A DNA stretch of 64,000 bases from Microthrixaceae bacterium (GTDB taxonomy: Bacteria; Actinomycetota; Acidimicrobiia; Acidimicrobiales; Iamiaceae), in the NCBI GenBank assembly GCA_016702505.1, contig JADJDU010000030.1, positions 1 to 64,000 of the forward strand, in the 5' to 3' direction. The notes under the pieces are model-generated. The model was given only the letters and a program-made list of their open reading frames with translations. It was not told the DNA's origin and did no database searches. Made by a program: the position numbers and the translations under genes. Of this stretch, positions 8,900-18,884 are shown piece after piece (the first letter of the stretch is position 1; each line of letters begins with the position of its first letter).

Positions 8900-9436
8900 G
8901 TGCTGATCACGCTGGCTGGCCTGCCGGGTTCGGGTACGAGCACCGCGGGCCGGGAGGTCGCGTCCCGGTTGGGGCTCGAACACGTGGACGGCGGCAGTGT
9001 GTTTCGGGCGTTGGCGGCTGAGCGAGGGATGAGCCTGGCGGAGTTCGCCACGGTGGCCGAAGCCGACGATCGAATCGACCGGGAGCTGGACGACCGGCTT
9101 ACCGACCGGGCGAGAGATGGGAACGTCCTGTTGGAGTCCCGGTTGTCGGCTTGGTTGGTGACCCGGGCCGAGGTTCGGGCGCTACGAGTTCTGATCTACT
9201 GCGACGAGGTGGAACGGGCCCGTCGGGTAGCGGGCCGTGACAGCCACGAAGCGCAGGAGGCGTTGGAGGTGAACCGGGTGCGGGAGGCCTCCGAGGCTGC
9301 TCGCTATCTCGCCTATTACGGCATCGACGTGAATGACACATCGGTGTACGACGTCATCCTCGACTCCACCTCTACCCCTCCTGAAGAACTGGTCGCGGCG
9401 ATAGTGGCGGCTGCTGCAGCTTTCGAAGGGGCTTGA
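8900..9436 (+). CDS. cmk: Type 2 (archaeal-type) cytidylate kinase-like protein
   Basis: Cytidylate kinases phosphorylate CMP and dCMP with ATP. The GTG at 8900 gives 178 residues. The P-loop 'GLPGSGTSTA', followed by 'GLEHVDGGSVFRALAAERGM' and then 'NVLLESRLSAWLV', matches the archaeal/type 2 CMP kinase layout, including the C-terminal 'YLAYYGIDVNDTSVYDVILD'. It does not look like guanylate kinase, which normally follows mihF in Actinobacteria: the GMP-binding domain is absent. It may phosphorylate CMP, or have been co-opted for another nucleotide. Substrate is inferred from family resemblance only. Confidence 0.75.
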   Translation: MLITLAGLPGSGTSTAGREVASRLGLEHVDGGSVFRALAAERGMSLAEFATVAEADDRIDRELDDRLTDRARDGNVLLESRLSAWLVTRAEVRALRVLIYCDEVERARRVAGRDSHEAQEALEVNRVREASEAARYLAYYGIDVNDTSVYDVILDSTSTPPEELVAAIVAAAAAFEGA

Positions 9437-9580
9437 GCACGGCCCGCTGCTACGGCGCCGGCAGGCCGGCGACCGAACTCAGCCGGAAGTCGGTAGTCGC
9501 TCGGGCGGTATGAGACTTGGTAGGATCAGCCGTCCCCTGGCCGTACTTTGGCCACAATCCAACCAAGAGGTCCACCAGCC

Positions 9581-9925
9581 ATGGCCTGGCAGCACGACAC
9601 GATGATGAACCCTCCGATCGAGGGACTGCTCGACCGGGCTGGCTCCAAGTTCCGACTGGTCACGTTGGGGGCGATGCGGGCCCGTCAGATCAACTCGTAC
9701 TTCGGCCAACTTGGCGACACCTCGGGCAAGCTCGTGCCCCCGCAGGTGGCCTCGGTTGCTCGTAAGCCGCTGTCCATCGCTTTCGAAGAGATCTCCGCTG
9801 ACAAGATCGAGGGCATCGACATCGACCCCGAGGCCTTGGCCGCCGAGGCCGCCGAGATCGAGGCCGCCGAGGCTCAGGCCGCTGCCGATGCCGCAGCAGC
9901 CGAGGCTGCGGCCGGCAACTCCTGA
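9581..9925 (+). CDS. rpoZ: RNA polymerase omega subunit
   Basis: Omega helps assemble and stabilise RNA polymerase by clamping the beta-prime subunit. The 114-residue product has the family core 'IEGLLDRAGSKFRLVTLGAM', 'RARQINSYFGQLGD' and 'KPLSIAFEEISADKIE'. It ends in a low-complexity Ala/Glu tail rich in 'AAEAAE' repeats. The ATG at 9581 follows an AAGAGG box at 9565-9570; another ATG lies 21 nt further in. A TAGGAT sequence at 9521-9526 could be its -10 element. It sits in its conserved place before coaBC. Confidence 0.88.
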   Translation: MAWQHDTMMNPPIEGLLDRAGSKFRLVTLGAMRARQINSYFGQLGDTSGKLVPPQVASVARKPLSIAFEEISADKIEGIDIDPEALAAEAAEIEAAEAQAAADAAAAEAAAGNS

Positions 9926-9959
9926 GCTGGGTCTGAAACCGAATCAGGCCGGTCTAGCG

Positions 9960-11209
9960 GTGCCGTCGGGACCTCGCGTTGTCCTCGGTGTAACTGGCGG
10001 TATTGCCGCCTACAAGGCAATTGAGGTTTGTCGACGTCTCGTCGACGGTGGCGCCCACGTACAGCCGATCCTCACTCGCGGTGCCCTGCGCTTCGTGGGC
10101 GAGACAACCTTCTCCGCCTTGGCCTCCGAGCCGGTCCGCACATCGCTGTGGTCCGAGGCCGACCCGATACCCCACACCACGCTGGGTCAGGGCGCCGACG
10201 TGATCGTCGTGGCTCCCGCCACCGCCCGGCTGTTGGCCGACTATGCCGCGGGGCGGTCCAACGACCTGCTCACCGCCACGTTGCTGGCCACTCGGGCCCC
10301 GGTCGTGGTGTGTCCCGCCATGCACACCGAGATGTGGGAGCACCCCGCCGTCCAGGAGAACCTGGCCACGTTGCGTCGACGTGGCGTCCACGTGGTCGAC
10401 CCCGAGTCGGGTCGTCTTGCTGGTGGAGACGTGGGGCACGGCCGCTTGGCCGACCCGGCCCGCATCGTCGAGGCCGTTCTGGCTGTGCTGGCACCGTCCG
10501 ACCTGGCCGGGCTGGAGGTGGTCGTAACCGCCGGCGGTACCAGGGAAGCCATCGATCCGGTCCGCTTCATCGGCAACCGGTCCTCCGGCAAGCAGGGTCA
10601 TGCCGTGGCCGTGGCCGCTGCTCGACGAGGTGCCCGGGTCACGTTGATCACCACCGCCGTCCTTCCTGCGCCAGGCGTGCACGAGGTGGTGTCGGTGGTG
10701 AGCGCCGCCGAGATGCACGACGCCGTCATGGGGCGGGCTGCCACCGCCGATGTAGTCGTGATGTCGGCGGCAGTGGCCGACTTCCGACCGGTCACGGTGG
10801 CCGACCACAAGATCAAGAAGGCCGACGGTCCACCCGAGATCCGCCTCGAGCCGACCGTTGACATCCTTTCCGCCCTGGGTCACAGCAAGGTGCCCGGCCA
10901 GATCGTGGTCGGATTCGCCGCCGAGACCACCGACGTCGCCGCCCACGCCCGAGCCAAGTTGACGGCCAAGAACGTCGATCTACTGGTGGCCAACGACGTG
11001 TCGGCCCCCGCGACTGGGTTCGAGCACGACACCAACGAGGTCGTCATCTACGGTGCAGCAGGTTCGGAGACGTCGGTACCGCTGACCACCAAGGAGGGGG
11101 TGGCCGAGAGGATCCTCGATGCCATCGCAGACCTTCGCCTACATTCTCCGCCGCCCCAAATCGTCAAGTCGCAACCGTCAACTCAAGAATCGCCCCCCAA
11201 GGAGCAGCA

Positions 11210-11213
<4 letters not shown>
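9960..11213 (+). CDS. coaBC: Bifunctional phosphopantothenoylcysteine decarboxylase / phosphopantothenate-cysteine ligase
   Basis: CoaBC makes 4'-phosphopantetheine for coenzyme A: CoaB couples cysteine to phosphopantothenate and CoaC, a flavoprotein, decarboxylates the product. The GTG at 9960 gives 417 residues. Residues 1-180 are the FMN-binding CoaC half ('VVLGVTGGIAAYKAIEVCRR' and 'CPAMHTEMW', with His where many bacteria have Asn, as in other Actinobacteria). Residues about 185-400 are the CoaB half ('VVTAGGTREAIDPVRFIGNR', 'SSGKQG', 'AAVADFRP', 'KIKK'). The stop overlaps the GTG of metK (GTGA), so the two are translationally coupled. Confidence 0.93.
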
Positions 11214-12402
<1,189 letters not shown>

Positions 12403-12430
12403 TCAGTCCACGTTCGACTCGTGTCATGTC

Positions 12431-12462
12431 CCGGAGGGGCGGGTTTCGGCCCGCCCCTCCGG
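12431..12462 (+). terminator. Strong hairpin after metK
   Basis: A perfect 13-bp GC-rich stem (12431-12443 with 12450-12462) closes a 6-nt loop TTTCGG. It lies 28 nt after the metK stop and 10 nt before the priA start. There is no T tract, so it may act as an actinobacterial-type terminator or as an attenuating structure in front of priA. Confidence 0.65.
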
Positions 12463-12472
12463 CGCGTCCGTG

Positions 12473-14278
12473 ATGACTGGTGAGGGGCGGCGAGTGGTCC
12501 GGGTCCTGCCCGACGTGGCCGCCATCGACAAGGAGTTCGACTACCTGGTTCCGACGGGTGTGGCGGTGTCGGTGGGCGACGTGGTGCGAGTCGACCTGCA
12601 CGGTCGGCGGGTTGGAGGTTGGGTGGTGGCGGCCGATGTCGAGTCCGAGCCAGGAATCACACTTCGGCCGTTGGCCAAGGTGAGCGGTCGGGGACCCTCG
12701 CCCGACGTGATCGAACTCGCGGACTGGGCGGCCTGGCGCTGGGCTGGGCGGCGGGCGTCGTACCTGCGCACCGCCAGCCCACCAGCGGTGGTTGCCGCCC
12801 TTCCCCCGGCGTCGCCGTCACGTTCCGCACCGGATCTGGCGAGCTTGCTGGCCGACGCCGCGCCCGACACGGCTCGCGTGATCCGTCACGCCCTGGAACT
12901 CGAGCGGGCGCTGCTTCGGCTGGCCCCGGGGGCCGACCGCTACATCCTGGTCCGGGCCGCCCTGGCCGATGCCGCCACCCGGGGCGGATCTTGCCTGGTG
13001 CTGTGCCCCAGCGTGGATGAGGCCCGGGGTCTTGGTCGGCGCCTGATCCGGGACGGCGTAAACACCGCGGTTGTTGTCGACGGTGACCGGCCGCGGGTGG
13101 TGGCCACCGAATGGGCCCGCGCCGCGGCCGGGGCGACCGCGGTGGTGGGGACCCGAAGCACCGCATGGGCACCCGTCGCCAACCTGACCCGCGTGGTGGT
13201 GCTCGACGAGCACGACGAGGCTTACCAGCAGGAGCAGGCCCCGACATGGCACGCACGCGACGTGGTCCTGGAACGCGCCCGCCGGGCGGATGTTCCGGTC
13301 GTGCTGGTGTCACCGTGTCCCACTCTCGAAGCACTCGGCTGCGCAACGTTGGTGAAGACCGACCGTCAGAGCGAGCGCCTCGGGTGGGGCAGGGTCGAGG
13401 TGGTCGACCAGCGCGATCTGGACCCTTCCCTGGGACCGCTGTTCTCGCCCCGGTTGGTCGACCTGGTTCGAGGACCGGGACGGGTCCTGTGCGTGCTCAA
13501 CCGGACCGGCCGGTCCCGCCTGCTGGCCTGCGCGACCTGTTCGACGCTGGCCCGCTGTGAACGTTGCTCGGGGCCGGTGGCTGACCTGGGCGGTGGATCG
13601 ATGGTGTGCGGGCGTTGTGGCACGGAGCGTCCGCCGGTGTGCCTGGACTGTGGCGGCGCCCGGTTCAAGAACCTGCGACTGGGTGTCAGCCGGGCCCGGG
13701 AAGAGCTGGAGGCTCTGGTCGGCGAGCCGGTGGGGGAGGTCACCGCCGGATCACCCGAGATCGGGCGGTACGACCAACGGGTGGTGATGGGCACCGAAGC
13801 TGTGCTGCATCGGGTTGACCGGGCCGACATGGTGGCGTTCCTCGACTTCGACCAGGAGCTCCTCGCTCCCCGCTACCGGGCGGTCGAACAGGCCCTGGCC
13901 CTACTGGCCCGCGCTTGCCGGCTGGTGCATCGCAGCGGTCGTGGCGACGCCCGGGTTCTGGTCCAGACCCGTTCACCCGATCATCCGGTGCTGGTCGCGG
14001 CCCGTCTTGCCGACCCGGGCAGGCTGAGCGACAGCGAGGCGGTGCTGCGTTCGGCCCTCGGGTTTCCTCCGGCGGTGGCGATGGCGGTGGTGTCGGGTAT
14101 GGCGGCCGAGGCCTGGATAGCCGCCTTCGGCGCTCCGTCCGGCGTGGCCGTCCAGGGACCGGTCGAGGGCGCATGGAGGCTCACCGCCCCCGACCACGAG
14201 ACCCTCTGCGACGCCATGTCCACGGTGACCCGCCCACCCGGCCGCCTGCGCCTCGAGGTCGACCCCCTGCGCCTCTGA
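12473..14278 (+). CDS. priA: Primosomal protein N' (PriA), probable helicase-dead form
   Basis: PriA recognises stalled forks and restarts replication. The ATG at 12473 gives 601 residues (a GTG precedes it directly). The 3'-end-binding N-terminal domain starts 'RVLPDVAAIDKEFDYLVP'. The DEAH-like box reads 'VVLDEHDEAYQQEQAPTWHA', matching the family's DEEH region. The zinc-binding section has eight Cys in CxxC pairs ('CATCSTLARCERC', 'CGRCG', 'CLDCG'). The Walker A region is degenerate: 'LAPGADRYILV' stands where GxTGSGKT is expected, and helicase motifs are weak throughout. This is typical of actinobacterial PriA, which is annotated as probable N' protein. Confidence 0.88.
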   Translation: MTGEGRRVVRVLPDVAAIDKEFDYLVPTGVAVSVGDVVRVDLHGRRVGGWVVAADVESEPGITLRPLAKVSGRGPSPDVIELADWAAWRWAGRRASYLRTASPPAVVAALPPASPSRSAPDLASLLADAAPDTARVIRHALELERALLRLAPGADRYILVRAALADAATRGGSCLVLCPSVDEARGLGRRLIRDGVNTAVVVDGDRPRVVATEWARAAAGATAVVGTRSTAWAPVANLTRVVVLDEHDEAYQQEQAPTWHARDVVLERARRADVPVVLVSPCPTLEALGCATLVKTDRQSERLGWGRVEVVDQRDLDPSLGPLFSPRLVDLVRGPGRVLCVLNRTGRSRLLACATCSTLARCERCSGPVADLGGGSMVCGRCGTERPPVCLDCGGARFKNLRLGVSRAREELEALVGEPVGEVTAGSPEIGRYDQRVVMGTEAVLHRVDRADMVAFLDFDQELLAPRYRAVEQALALLARACRLVHRSGRGDARVLVQTRSPDHPVLVAARLADPGRLSDSEAVLRSALGFPPAVAMAVVSGMAAEAWIAAFGAPSGVAVQGPVEGAWRLTAPDHETLCDAMSTVTRPPGRLRLEVDPLRL

Positions 14279-14349
14279 AAGGAGTCCCTCCAGCGGCGTC
14301 GGCCCGTTCATTCGGACACTGCCGAACCCATGGTGGCACCGCTCGCCTC

Positions 14350-14874
14350 CTAAGCCCAGGCTTGGCGGCGGGCCTCGTACATGGCAATCGATGCTGCGGT
14401 CGCCACGTTGAGCGAACCGATCTTGCCCAACTGGGGGATGAACACGACCGTGTCTGCGCCGTCGAGCACGGTGGCGCTCAGCCCGCGGTCCTCGTGGCCG
14501 ACGGCCAGGCACACCGGATCTGTCAGTTCGACGGAGTGGATCGGCTCCGCACCGTGGGCGAGTTCCACCGCCACCAGGCTGTAGCCGGCCACTTTGATCT
14601 GGCCGATCGCCTCCGCCACTTGTTCGCAGCGGTGCAGGGTCAGGTACCGCTCCGATCCCAAGGCGGTGCGACCCACCCCGGCGGTGGAGGGGTCTGGGGT
14701 CTGGCCACATAGCCATACATCGTCCACCCGCAGCGCGGCCGCGGTCCGCAGGATCGAGCCGACGTTGGCCGGGGTCGCCACCGAATCGAGCAATAGGGCC
14801 ACTCGACCGGAGGCGTTGCGGCGCCATTCTCGGTGGAGCCGCTTCAGGTCCGTGCTTCCGAGCGGTCGGTTCAT
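14350..14874 (-). CDS. SpoU/TrmH-family RNA 2'-O-methyltransferase
   Basis: Members of this knotted (SPOUT) family methylate ribose 2'-OH groups in tRNA or rRNA using SAM. The 174-residue product has the three family motifs: 'LLLDSVATPANVGSILRTAA' (motif 1), 'CLAVGHEDRGLS' (motif 2) and 'VVFIPQLGKIGSLNVATAAS' (motif 3). It lacks an N-terminal substrate-binding domain, so it resembles small tRNA-type enzymes. The start overlaps the stop of the upstream methyltransferase gene by 4 nt (ATGA), giving a two-gene minus-strand operon. It converges on priA across a 71-nt gap with no evident terminator. Confidence 0.82.
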   Translation of the reverse strand: MNRPLGSTDLKRLHREWRRNASGRVALLLDSVATPANVGSILRTAAALRVDDVWLCGQTPDPSTAGVGRTALGSERYLTLHRCEQVAEAIGQIKVAGYSLVAVELAHGAEPIHSVELTDPVCLAVGHEDRGLSATVLDGADTVVFIPQLGKIGSLNVATAASIAMYEARRQAWA

Positions 14875-15560
14875 GTCCGGTCCTCCGGGTCGTCGGTGTG
14901 GGAGGGCCTCGACGCCGACACACTCAACAGTCGGTAGCCGGCCCGGCTGGCCCGACGGGTTGTCGGCCAGCCGTTGGCCTCCAGCCAGCGGGCCAACGAG
15001 TCAGATCCCAGATGCTTCTGCACCACCAGTTCGGCCGTGCCGTGGGCCGGGTCGAGGCGCTCCAGCCAGCCGGTGAGCAGGTCGTGGAGGGCGGTCTTGC
15101 CGATCCGGATCGGCGGGTTCGACCACACCTGGTCGACCGTCAGGGCAGTGGGTACCTCCTCGGGGGCCACCACCCGTACCTGATCGGCCACGCCGTTGGC
15201 TTCGGCGTTGGATCGGCACAGAGCCCTGGCTCGCTCGTTGACCTCGACCGCCCAGACGGTGGCGTCGGGCCCGGCCCGCAAGGCCAGGGTCACCGCGATC
15301 GGTCCGTAGCCGCATCCGACGTCGGCCAGGACCGGGCCGCGGACCGGCGGACCCTCGGCCAGCAGTACCCGTGTGCCGGGATCGACCCGGTCCCCGGAGA
15401 ACACGCCGCGGTCCGTCGCCAGTCGGATCAAACGACCTTCGGGCAGTACGAGCTCTACCTGGGCGGGGGCCGAGGTGACAGAGGGGTCGGAGGAGAAGTA
15501 GTGCCCGGAGGGGTCGGGCTGGGGGGTCGCCACGTCGGCGACGGTAGCCTTCTGAGCCAT
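14871..15560 (-). CDS. Class I methyltransferase, RsmC/RlmG-like (MTS domain)
   Basis: RsmC-like enzymes methylate guanine N2 in 16S or 23S rRNA. The 229-residue protein has a short N-terminus ('HYFSSDPSVTSAP'), then the SAM-binding motif 'VLADVGCGYGPIAVTLALRA' and the catalytic 'WSNPPIRIGK' (NPPF-like). It ends 'TTRRASRAGYRLLSVSASRP', the usual small-methyltransferase C-terminus. The large duplicated N-terminal domain of E. coli RsmC is absent, as in other Actinobacteria. Its ATG shares the palindrome CATG with the divergent def start, so the gene is either leaderless or starts slightly later. Exact target base is unknown. Confidence 0.82.
   Translation of the reverse strand: MAQKATVADVATPQPDPSGHYFSSDPSVTSAPAQVELVLPEGRLIRLATDRGVFSGDRVDPGTRVLLAEGPPVRGPVLADVGCGYGPIAVTLALRAGPDATVWAVEVNERARALCRSNAEANGVADQVRVVAPEEVPTALTVDQVWSNPPIRIGKTALHDLLTGWLERLDPAHGTAELVVQKHLGSDSLARWLEANGWPTTRRASRAGYRLLSVSASRPSHTDDPEDRT
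15545..15550 (+). promoter_or_regulatory. -10 box of def, probable leaderless start
   Basis: TAGCCT lies 8 nt upstream of the def ATG with no Shine-Dalgarno sequence in between. It sits inside the coding start of the divergent methyltransferase gene. Confidence 0.4.
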
Positions 15561-16095
15561 GGCCCCCTACGAGATCCGCGTCATCGGCGATCCGGTGCTC
15601 AAGCAACGCGCCGACGACATCACCGACATCGACGGAAAGCTCGCCCGCCTGGTCGACGACATGGTCGCCACCATGTACGCCGCACCCGGTGTGGGGTTGG
15701 CTGCCCCCCAGGTGGGCGTGCAGAAGCGCTTGTTCGTGTGGGACATAGACGATGGCACCGGTGCCCACGCCATCGTCAACCCCGAGATCGTGGAGTCCGA
15801 CGGCGAGTGGACCTATCAGGAGGGTTGCCTGTCGGTCCCGGGTCTTTCCTGGGAGATCACTCGACCCAACCACGTCCACGTGATGGGCCGAGACCTGGAC
15901 GGAAACGAGGTCTCCTTCGATGCCTCCGAGTTCGAGGGACGCATGTTCCAGCACGAGTTGGACCACATAAACGGCGTACTGCTGGTCGACCGGCTCGACG
16001 AGGATCAGGCTCGACAGGCCAAGCGCCAGGTCCGAGAACTGATGCTGGGCCTTGGCGAACAACGGCCGGCGTCGGGCCGACTGTCCCTGCGCTGA
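15559..16095 (+). CDS. def: Peptide deformylase
   Basis: Deformylase removes the formyl group from the N-terminal Met of new proteins and is a metalloenzyme. The 178-residue product has all three motifs: 'GVGLAAPQVG' (residues about 35-44), 'EGCLSVPG' with the metal-binding Cys, and 'QHELDHINGVLLVD' with the HExxH site. It stands first in def-fmt-rsmB-moaB; fmt begins 10 nt downstream. The pairing is functional, since Fmt adds the formyl group that Def removes. The start codon overlaps the divergent methyltransferase start, consistent with leaderless expression. Confidence 0.95.
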   Translation: MAPYEIRVIGDPVLKQRADDITDIDGKLARLVDDMVATMYAAPGVGLAAPQVGVQKRLFVWDIDDGTGAHAIVNPEIVESDGEWTYQEGCLSVPGLSWEITRPNHVHVMGRDLDGNEVSFDASEFEGRMFQHELDHINGVLLVDRLDEDQARQAKRQVRELMLGLGEQRPASGRLSLR

Positions 16096-16105
16096 CCGGA
16101 CCACC

Positions 16106-17047
16106 GTGACCTCCACCGGAGCCGAGCCGGCACCTTCGACGGCCCTGGCCGAACCACCGCGTCACCCCCGACGGATCGTCTACCTGGGAACACCGGAGAT
16201 GGCAGTGGCCCCGCTGCGCGCCTTGGTGGAAGCGGGCTACGAGGTGGTGTTGGTGATCACCGGCAAGGACAAGCGCCGGGGCAGGAGGGGTGCCGCCACG
16301 CCCACCCCCGTGAAGGCGACGGCCGAGGAAATGGGGTTGCCCATCGGCCACGACCCTTCCCTGGCCACTTCTGTGGGTGCAGATCTCGGGGTGGTGGTCG
16401 CATTCGGGCAGATCCTTCGTCGACCGGTGCTGGAGGCATTGCCCATGGTCAACATCCACTTCTCGCTTCTGCCTCGATGGCGCGGGGCGGCACCGGTCGA
16501 GCGGGCGATCCTGGCTGGAGACACCGTTACCGGGGTTTGTGTAATGGCGGTGGAGGAGGGCCTCGATACGGGAGGGGTCTATGCCCGTACTGAAGTTCCG
16601 CTGGGTCCCGATGTCACGGCAGCCGATCTGCGTTCCGAGCTGACCGCTGCGGGGTCAAATCTGCTGGTGGACACCTTGAACCGAGGGTTGGGTACGCCCG
16701 AACCCCAGGTTGGCGAGGTCACCTATGCCGCCAAGATCCACACCCGAGACCTACGCCTCGATTGGAACCGGCCCGCCATGGATCTGCATCGCTTGATCCG
16801 GGTCGGTGGTGCCTGGAGCACTTGGGCCGATTCTCGCCTGAAGGTGCACAAAGCGATTGTCCATTCCAACCGAGTCGGCCTCGGGTTACCGGGAGCGCTG
16901 CACGGTGTCGAGGTGACGACCGGTGATGGAACATTGGAGCTGACAGAGGTGCAACCCGAAGGAAAGGGCCCGATGTCCGTCAAGGCATGGTTGAACGGCA
17001 TCCGGCCGAGCCCGGGCGAGGTACTCGGGTCTGAGGTGGACCGGTGA
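16106..17047 (+). CDS. fmt: Methionyl-tRNA formyltransferase
   Basis: Fmt transfers a formyl group from 10-formyl-tetrahydrofolate to initiator Met-tRNA. The GTG at 16106 gives 313 residues. The N-terminal formyltransferase domain starts 'RRIVYLGTPEMAVAPLRALV', binds tRNA through a basic loop ('KDKRRGRRG') and carries the catalytic 'NIHFSLLPRWRGAAPV' with Asn and His. The Asp lies in 'EEGLDTGGVY'. The C-terminal OB-like domain (from about residue 210) reads 'YAAKIHTRDLRLDWNRPA'. The stop overlaps the rsmB GTG by 4 nt. Confidence 0.95.
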   Translation: MTSTGAEPAPSTALAEPPRHPRRIVYLGTPEMAVAPLRALVEAGYEVVLVITGKDKRRGRRGAATPTPVKATAEEMGLPIGHDPSLATSVGADLGVVVAFGQILRRPVLEALPMVNIHFSLLPRWRGAAPVERAILAGDTVTGVCVMAVEEGLDTGGVYARTEVPLGPDVTAADLRSELTAAGSNLLVDTLNRGLGTPEPQVGEVTYAAKIHTRDLRLDWNRPAMDLHRLIRVGGAWSTWADSRLKVHKAIVHSNRVGLGLPGALHGVEVTTGDGTLELTEVQPEGKGPMSVKAWLNGIRPSPGEVLGSEVDR

Positions 17048-18273
17048 ACGACAAAGCCCGCCGCACGGGCCGCCCCGGCCAGGCCCAGCGATCGACTAGG
17101 GGGACGGCCAATCGGCGTGTGGCCGTGACACCCTCAGCTTTGCCGACCGATGCTCGACGGGTAGCAGTTCAGGCCCTCGTGCGAATCGATACCGAAGGGG
17201 CATATGCCAACCTGATCCTGCCCAGCGTGTTGGCCCGCAGCGGCCTACCAGACAGGGACCGGGCCTTCGTGACCCAACTGGTCTACGGAACCACCCGCCT
17301 TCGGCGCGCCTGTGACTGGTTCGTGGACCGTTTCGTCCACGGCGACCTGGACCCCGAGGTGCGGGCGGCACTACGGCTGGGTGTATTCCAACTCAGGTTC
17401 CTCGGAACTCCACCTCATGCCGCCGTGTCGGCCACCGTGGCAGTGGTTCCTCGCCGGGCGAGGGGGCTGGTCAACGCGGTACTACGTCGGGTATCGGAAG
17501 CCGAGGATGCCTGGCCGTCCGACGCGGTGCGCCTCAGCTATCCCGACTGGATCGCCGACGCACTTGAGCGTGACCTCGGGGCCGATCGCTCCAGGGGGGC
17601 ACTGGAAGCCATGAACGGGGCCGCACCCGTGACCGAGCGTGCCGACGGCTACATCCAAGACGAAGCCTCCCAGTGGGTAGCCGCCGCCGTCGGAGCGGAG
17701 CCAGGCGAACGCGTACTGGATCTGTGCGCGGCCCCGGGGGGAAAGGCCACGGCCCTGGCCGGGGCCGGGGCATGGGTGGTGGCCGGTGACATCCGACCGG
17801 CCCGGGCCGGTCTCATCTCCGCCAACGCCAGTCGGCTGGAGGCCGGCTCCGAAGCGGGTGGAGCTGTGAACGTCGTCGTCGCCGATGGGCTACATCCGCC
17901 GTTCGCTTCTGCCTCTTTCCAACGGGTCCTGGTCGATGCGCCGTGCTCAGGACTGGGCTCGCTCAGGCGTCGGGCCGATGCCCGGTGGCGAATCGACGAG
18001 GCCGCGCCCACCCGCCTGGCCGAGATCCAATCCCAGCTCCTCGATTCGGCCGCCGACCTGGTGGTCAGCGGCGGGACGCTGGTCTACTCCGTCTGTACGC
18101 TCACCGCCGAGGAGACGACCGGCGTGGCTGAGCGTTTCACGACGGCCCACCCGGGGTGGGTTGCCCAAGCTGTCCCCGGTACGCCTTGGGAGCCGTGGGG
18201 GAGCGGTGCCGTGCTGTTGCCGCAGTCAGCGGGAACCGATGGAATGGCCTTGTTCGTGTGGAGAGCGCCATGA
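17044..18273 (+). CDS. rsmB: 16S rRNA m5C967 methyltransferase
   Basis: RsmB methylates C967 of 16S rRNA. The 409-residue product has a basic disordered start, then a NusB-like RNA-binding domain (residues about 40-160, 'RDRAFVTQLVYGTTRLRR', 'LRLGVFQLRFL'). The Rossmann methyltransferase domain follows: SAM motif 'VLDLCAAPGGKATALA', first Cys in 'DAPCSGLGSLRRR', and the catalytic Cys in 'LVYSVCTLTAEE'. It overlaps fmt upstream (GTGA) and moaB downstream (ATGA), so the four genes form one coupled operon. Confidence 0.93.
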   Translation: MNDKARRTGRPGQAQRSTRGTANRRVAVTPSALPTDARRVAVQALVRIDTEGAYANLILPSVLARSGLPDRDRAFVTQLVYGTTRLRRACDWFVDRFVHGDLDPEVRAALRLGVFQLRFLGTPPHAAVSATVAVVPRRARGLVNAVLRRVSEAEDAWPSDAVRLSYPDWIADALERDLGADRSRGALEAMNGAAPVTERADGYIQDEASQWVAAAVGAEPGERVLDLCAAPGGKATALAGAGAWVVAGDIRPARAGLISANASRLEAGSEAGGAVNVVVADGLHPPFASASFQRVLVDAPCSGLGSLRRRADARWRIDEAAPTRLAEIQSQLLDSAADLVVSGGTLVYSVCTLTAEETTGVAERFTTAHPGWVAQAVPGTPWEPWGSGAVLLPQSAGTDGMALFVWRAP

Positions 18274-18779
18274 ACGAGTCGACCGACCACGGACCATCGA
18301 TTACTCCGCGGTCAGGTTGGTCGGCTCGGGTCATCACCGTGTCCGACGGAGTGGCGGCCGGAACCCGTCAGGATCGGGGCGGCCCCGCCGTGGCTGACGC
18401 GCTTTTGCGAGCCGGTGCGACCCTCGGTGACCCAGTGGTGGTCGGTGACGGGGTGGACAGCGTTGCGGCTGTCCTGTTGGAGGCCTGCGAGGGTTTCAAC
18501 GGTGTGGTCATCACCACCGGAGGGACCGGCTTCGGGCCCCGTGACCTGACCCCTGAAGCCACCCGTTCGGTGATCGAACGCGAGGCGCCGGGAATGGCTG
18601 AGGCCATGCGGGTAGTGAACCCACTCGGACGACTGTCTCGGGGGATGGTTGGAACCGTCGGTCAGGCGTTGGTGGTGAATCTGCCCGGATCACCCACCGG
18701 TGCGGTGGAATGCCTCGAAGCGGTGGTAGACGTCATCCCACATGCCCTCAAGATGCTGAGCGGCGACACGGGCCACTGA
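18270..18779 (+). CDS. MoaB/Mog-family molybdopterin-binding protein
   Basis: This family adenylates molybdopterin during molybdenum cofactor synthesis, or is a diverged relative of that enzyme. The 169-residue product carries the signature 'VVITTGGTGFGPRDLTPEAT' and 'NLPGSPTGAVECLEAV', the two substrate-binding loops of MoaB. It is coupled to rsmB (ATGA overlap). No other molybdenum cofactor gene is nearby, so its presence in a translation operon is positional only. Confidence 0.85.
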   Translation: MNESTDHGPSITPRSGWSARVITVSDGVAAGTRQDRGGPAVADALLRAGATLGDPVVVGDGVDSVAAVLLEACEGFNGVVITTGGTGFGPRDLTPEATRSVIEREAPGMAEAMRVVNPLGRLSRGMVGTVGQALVVNLPGSPTGAVECLEAVVDVIPHALKMLSGDTGH

Positions 18780-18827
18780 GCAGAGCATCGGTAGATGCCG
18801 AACTGGTCGCGGCACGTACGACCGCTG

Positions 18828-18857
18828 TTGCCCGCGACCGAAATCCGCACCTACAGT
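18828..18857 (+). promoter_or_regulatory. Candidate promoter of the riboflavin operon
   Basis: TTGCCC at 18828-18833 and TACAGT at 18852-18857 are 18 bp apart and lie about 28 nt before the FMN riboswitch begins. Confidence 0.45.
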
Positions 18858-18884
18858 GGAAATCCACAACCGAACCAACTACGT

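Noticed and set aside
12473..14278. Damaged priA because Walker A is missing
   Set aside because: Degenerate ATPase motifs are usual in actinobacterial PriA and the reading frame is intact.
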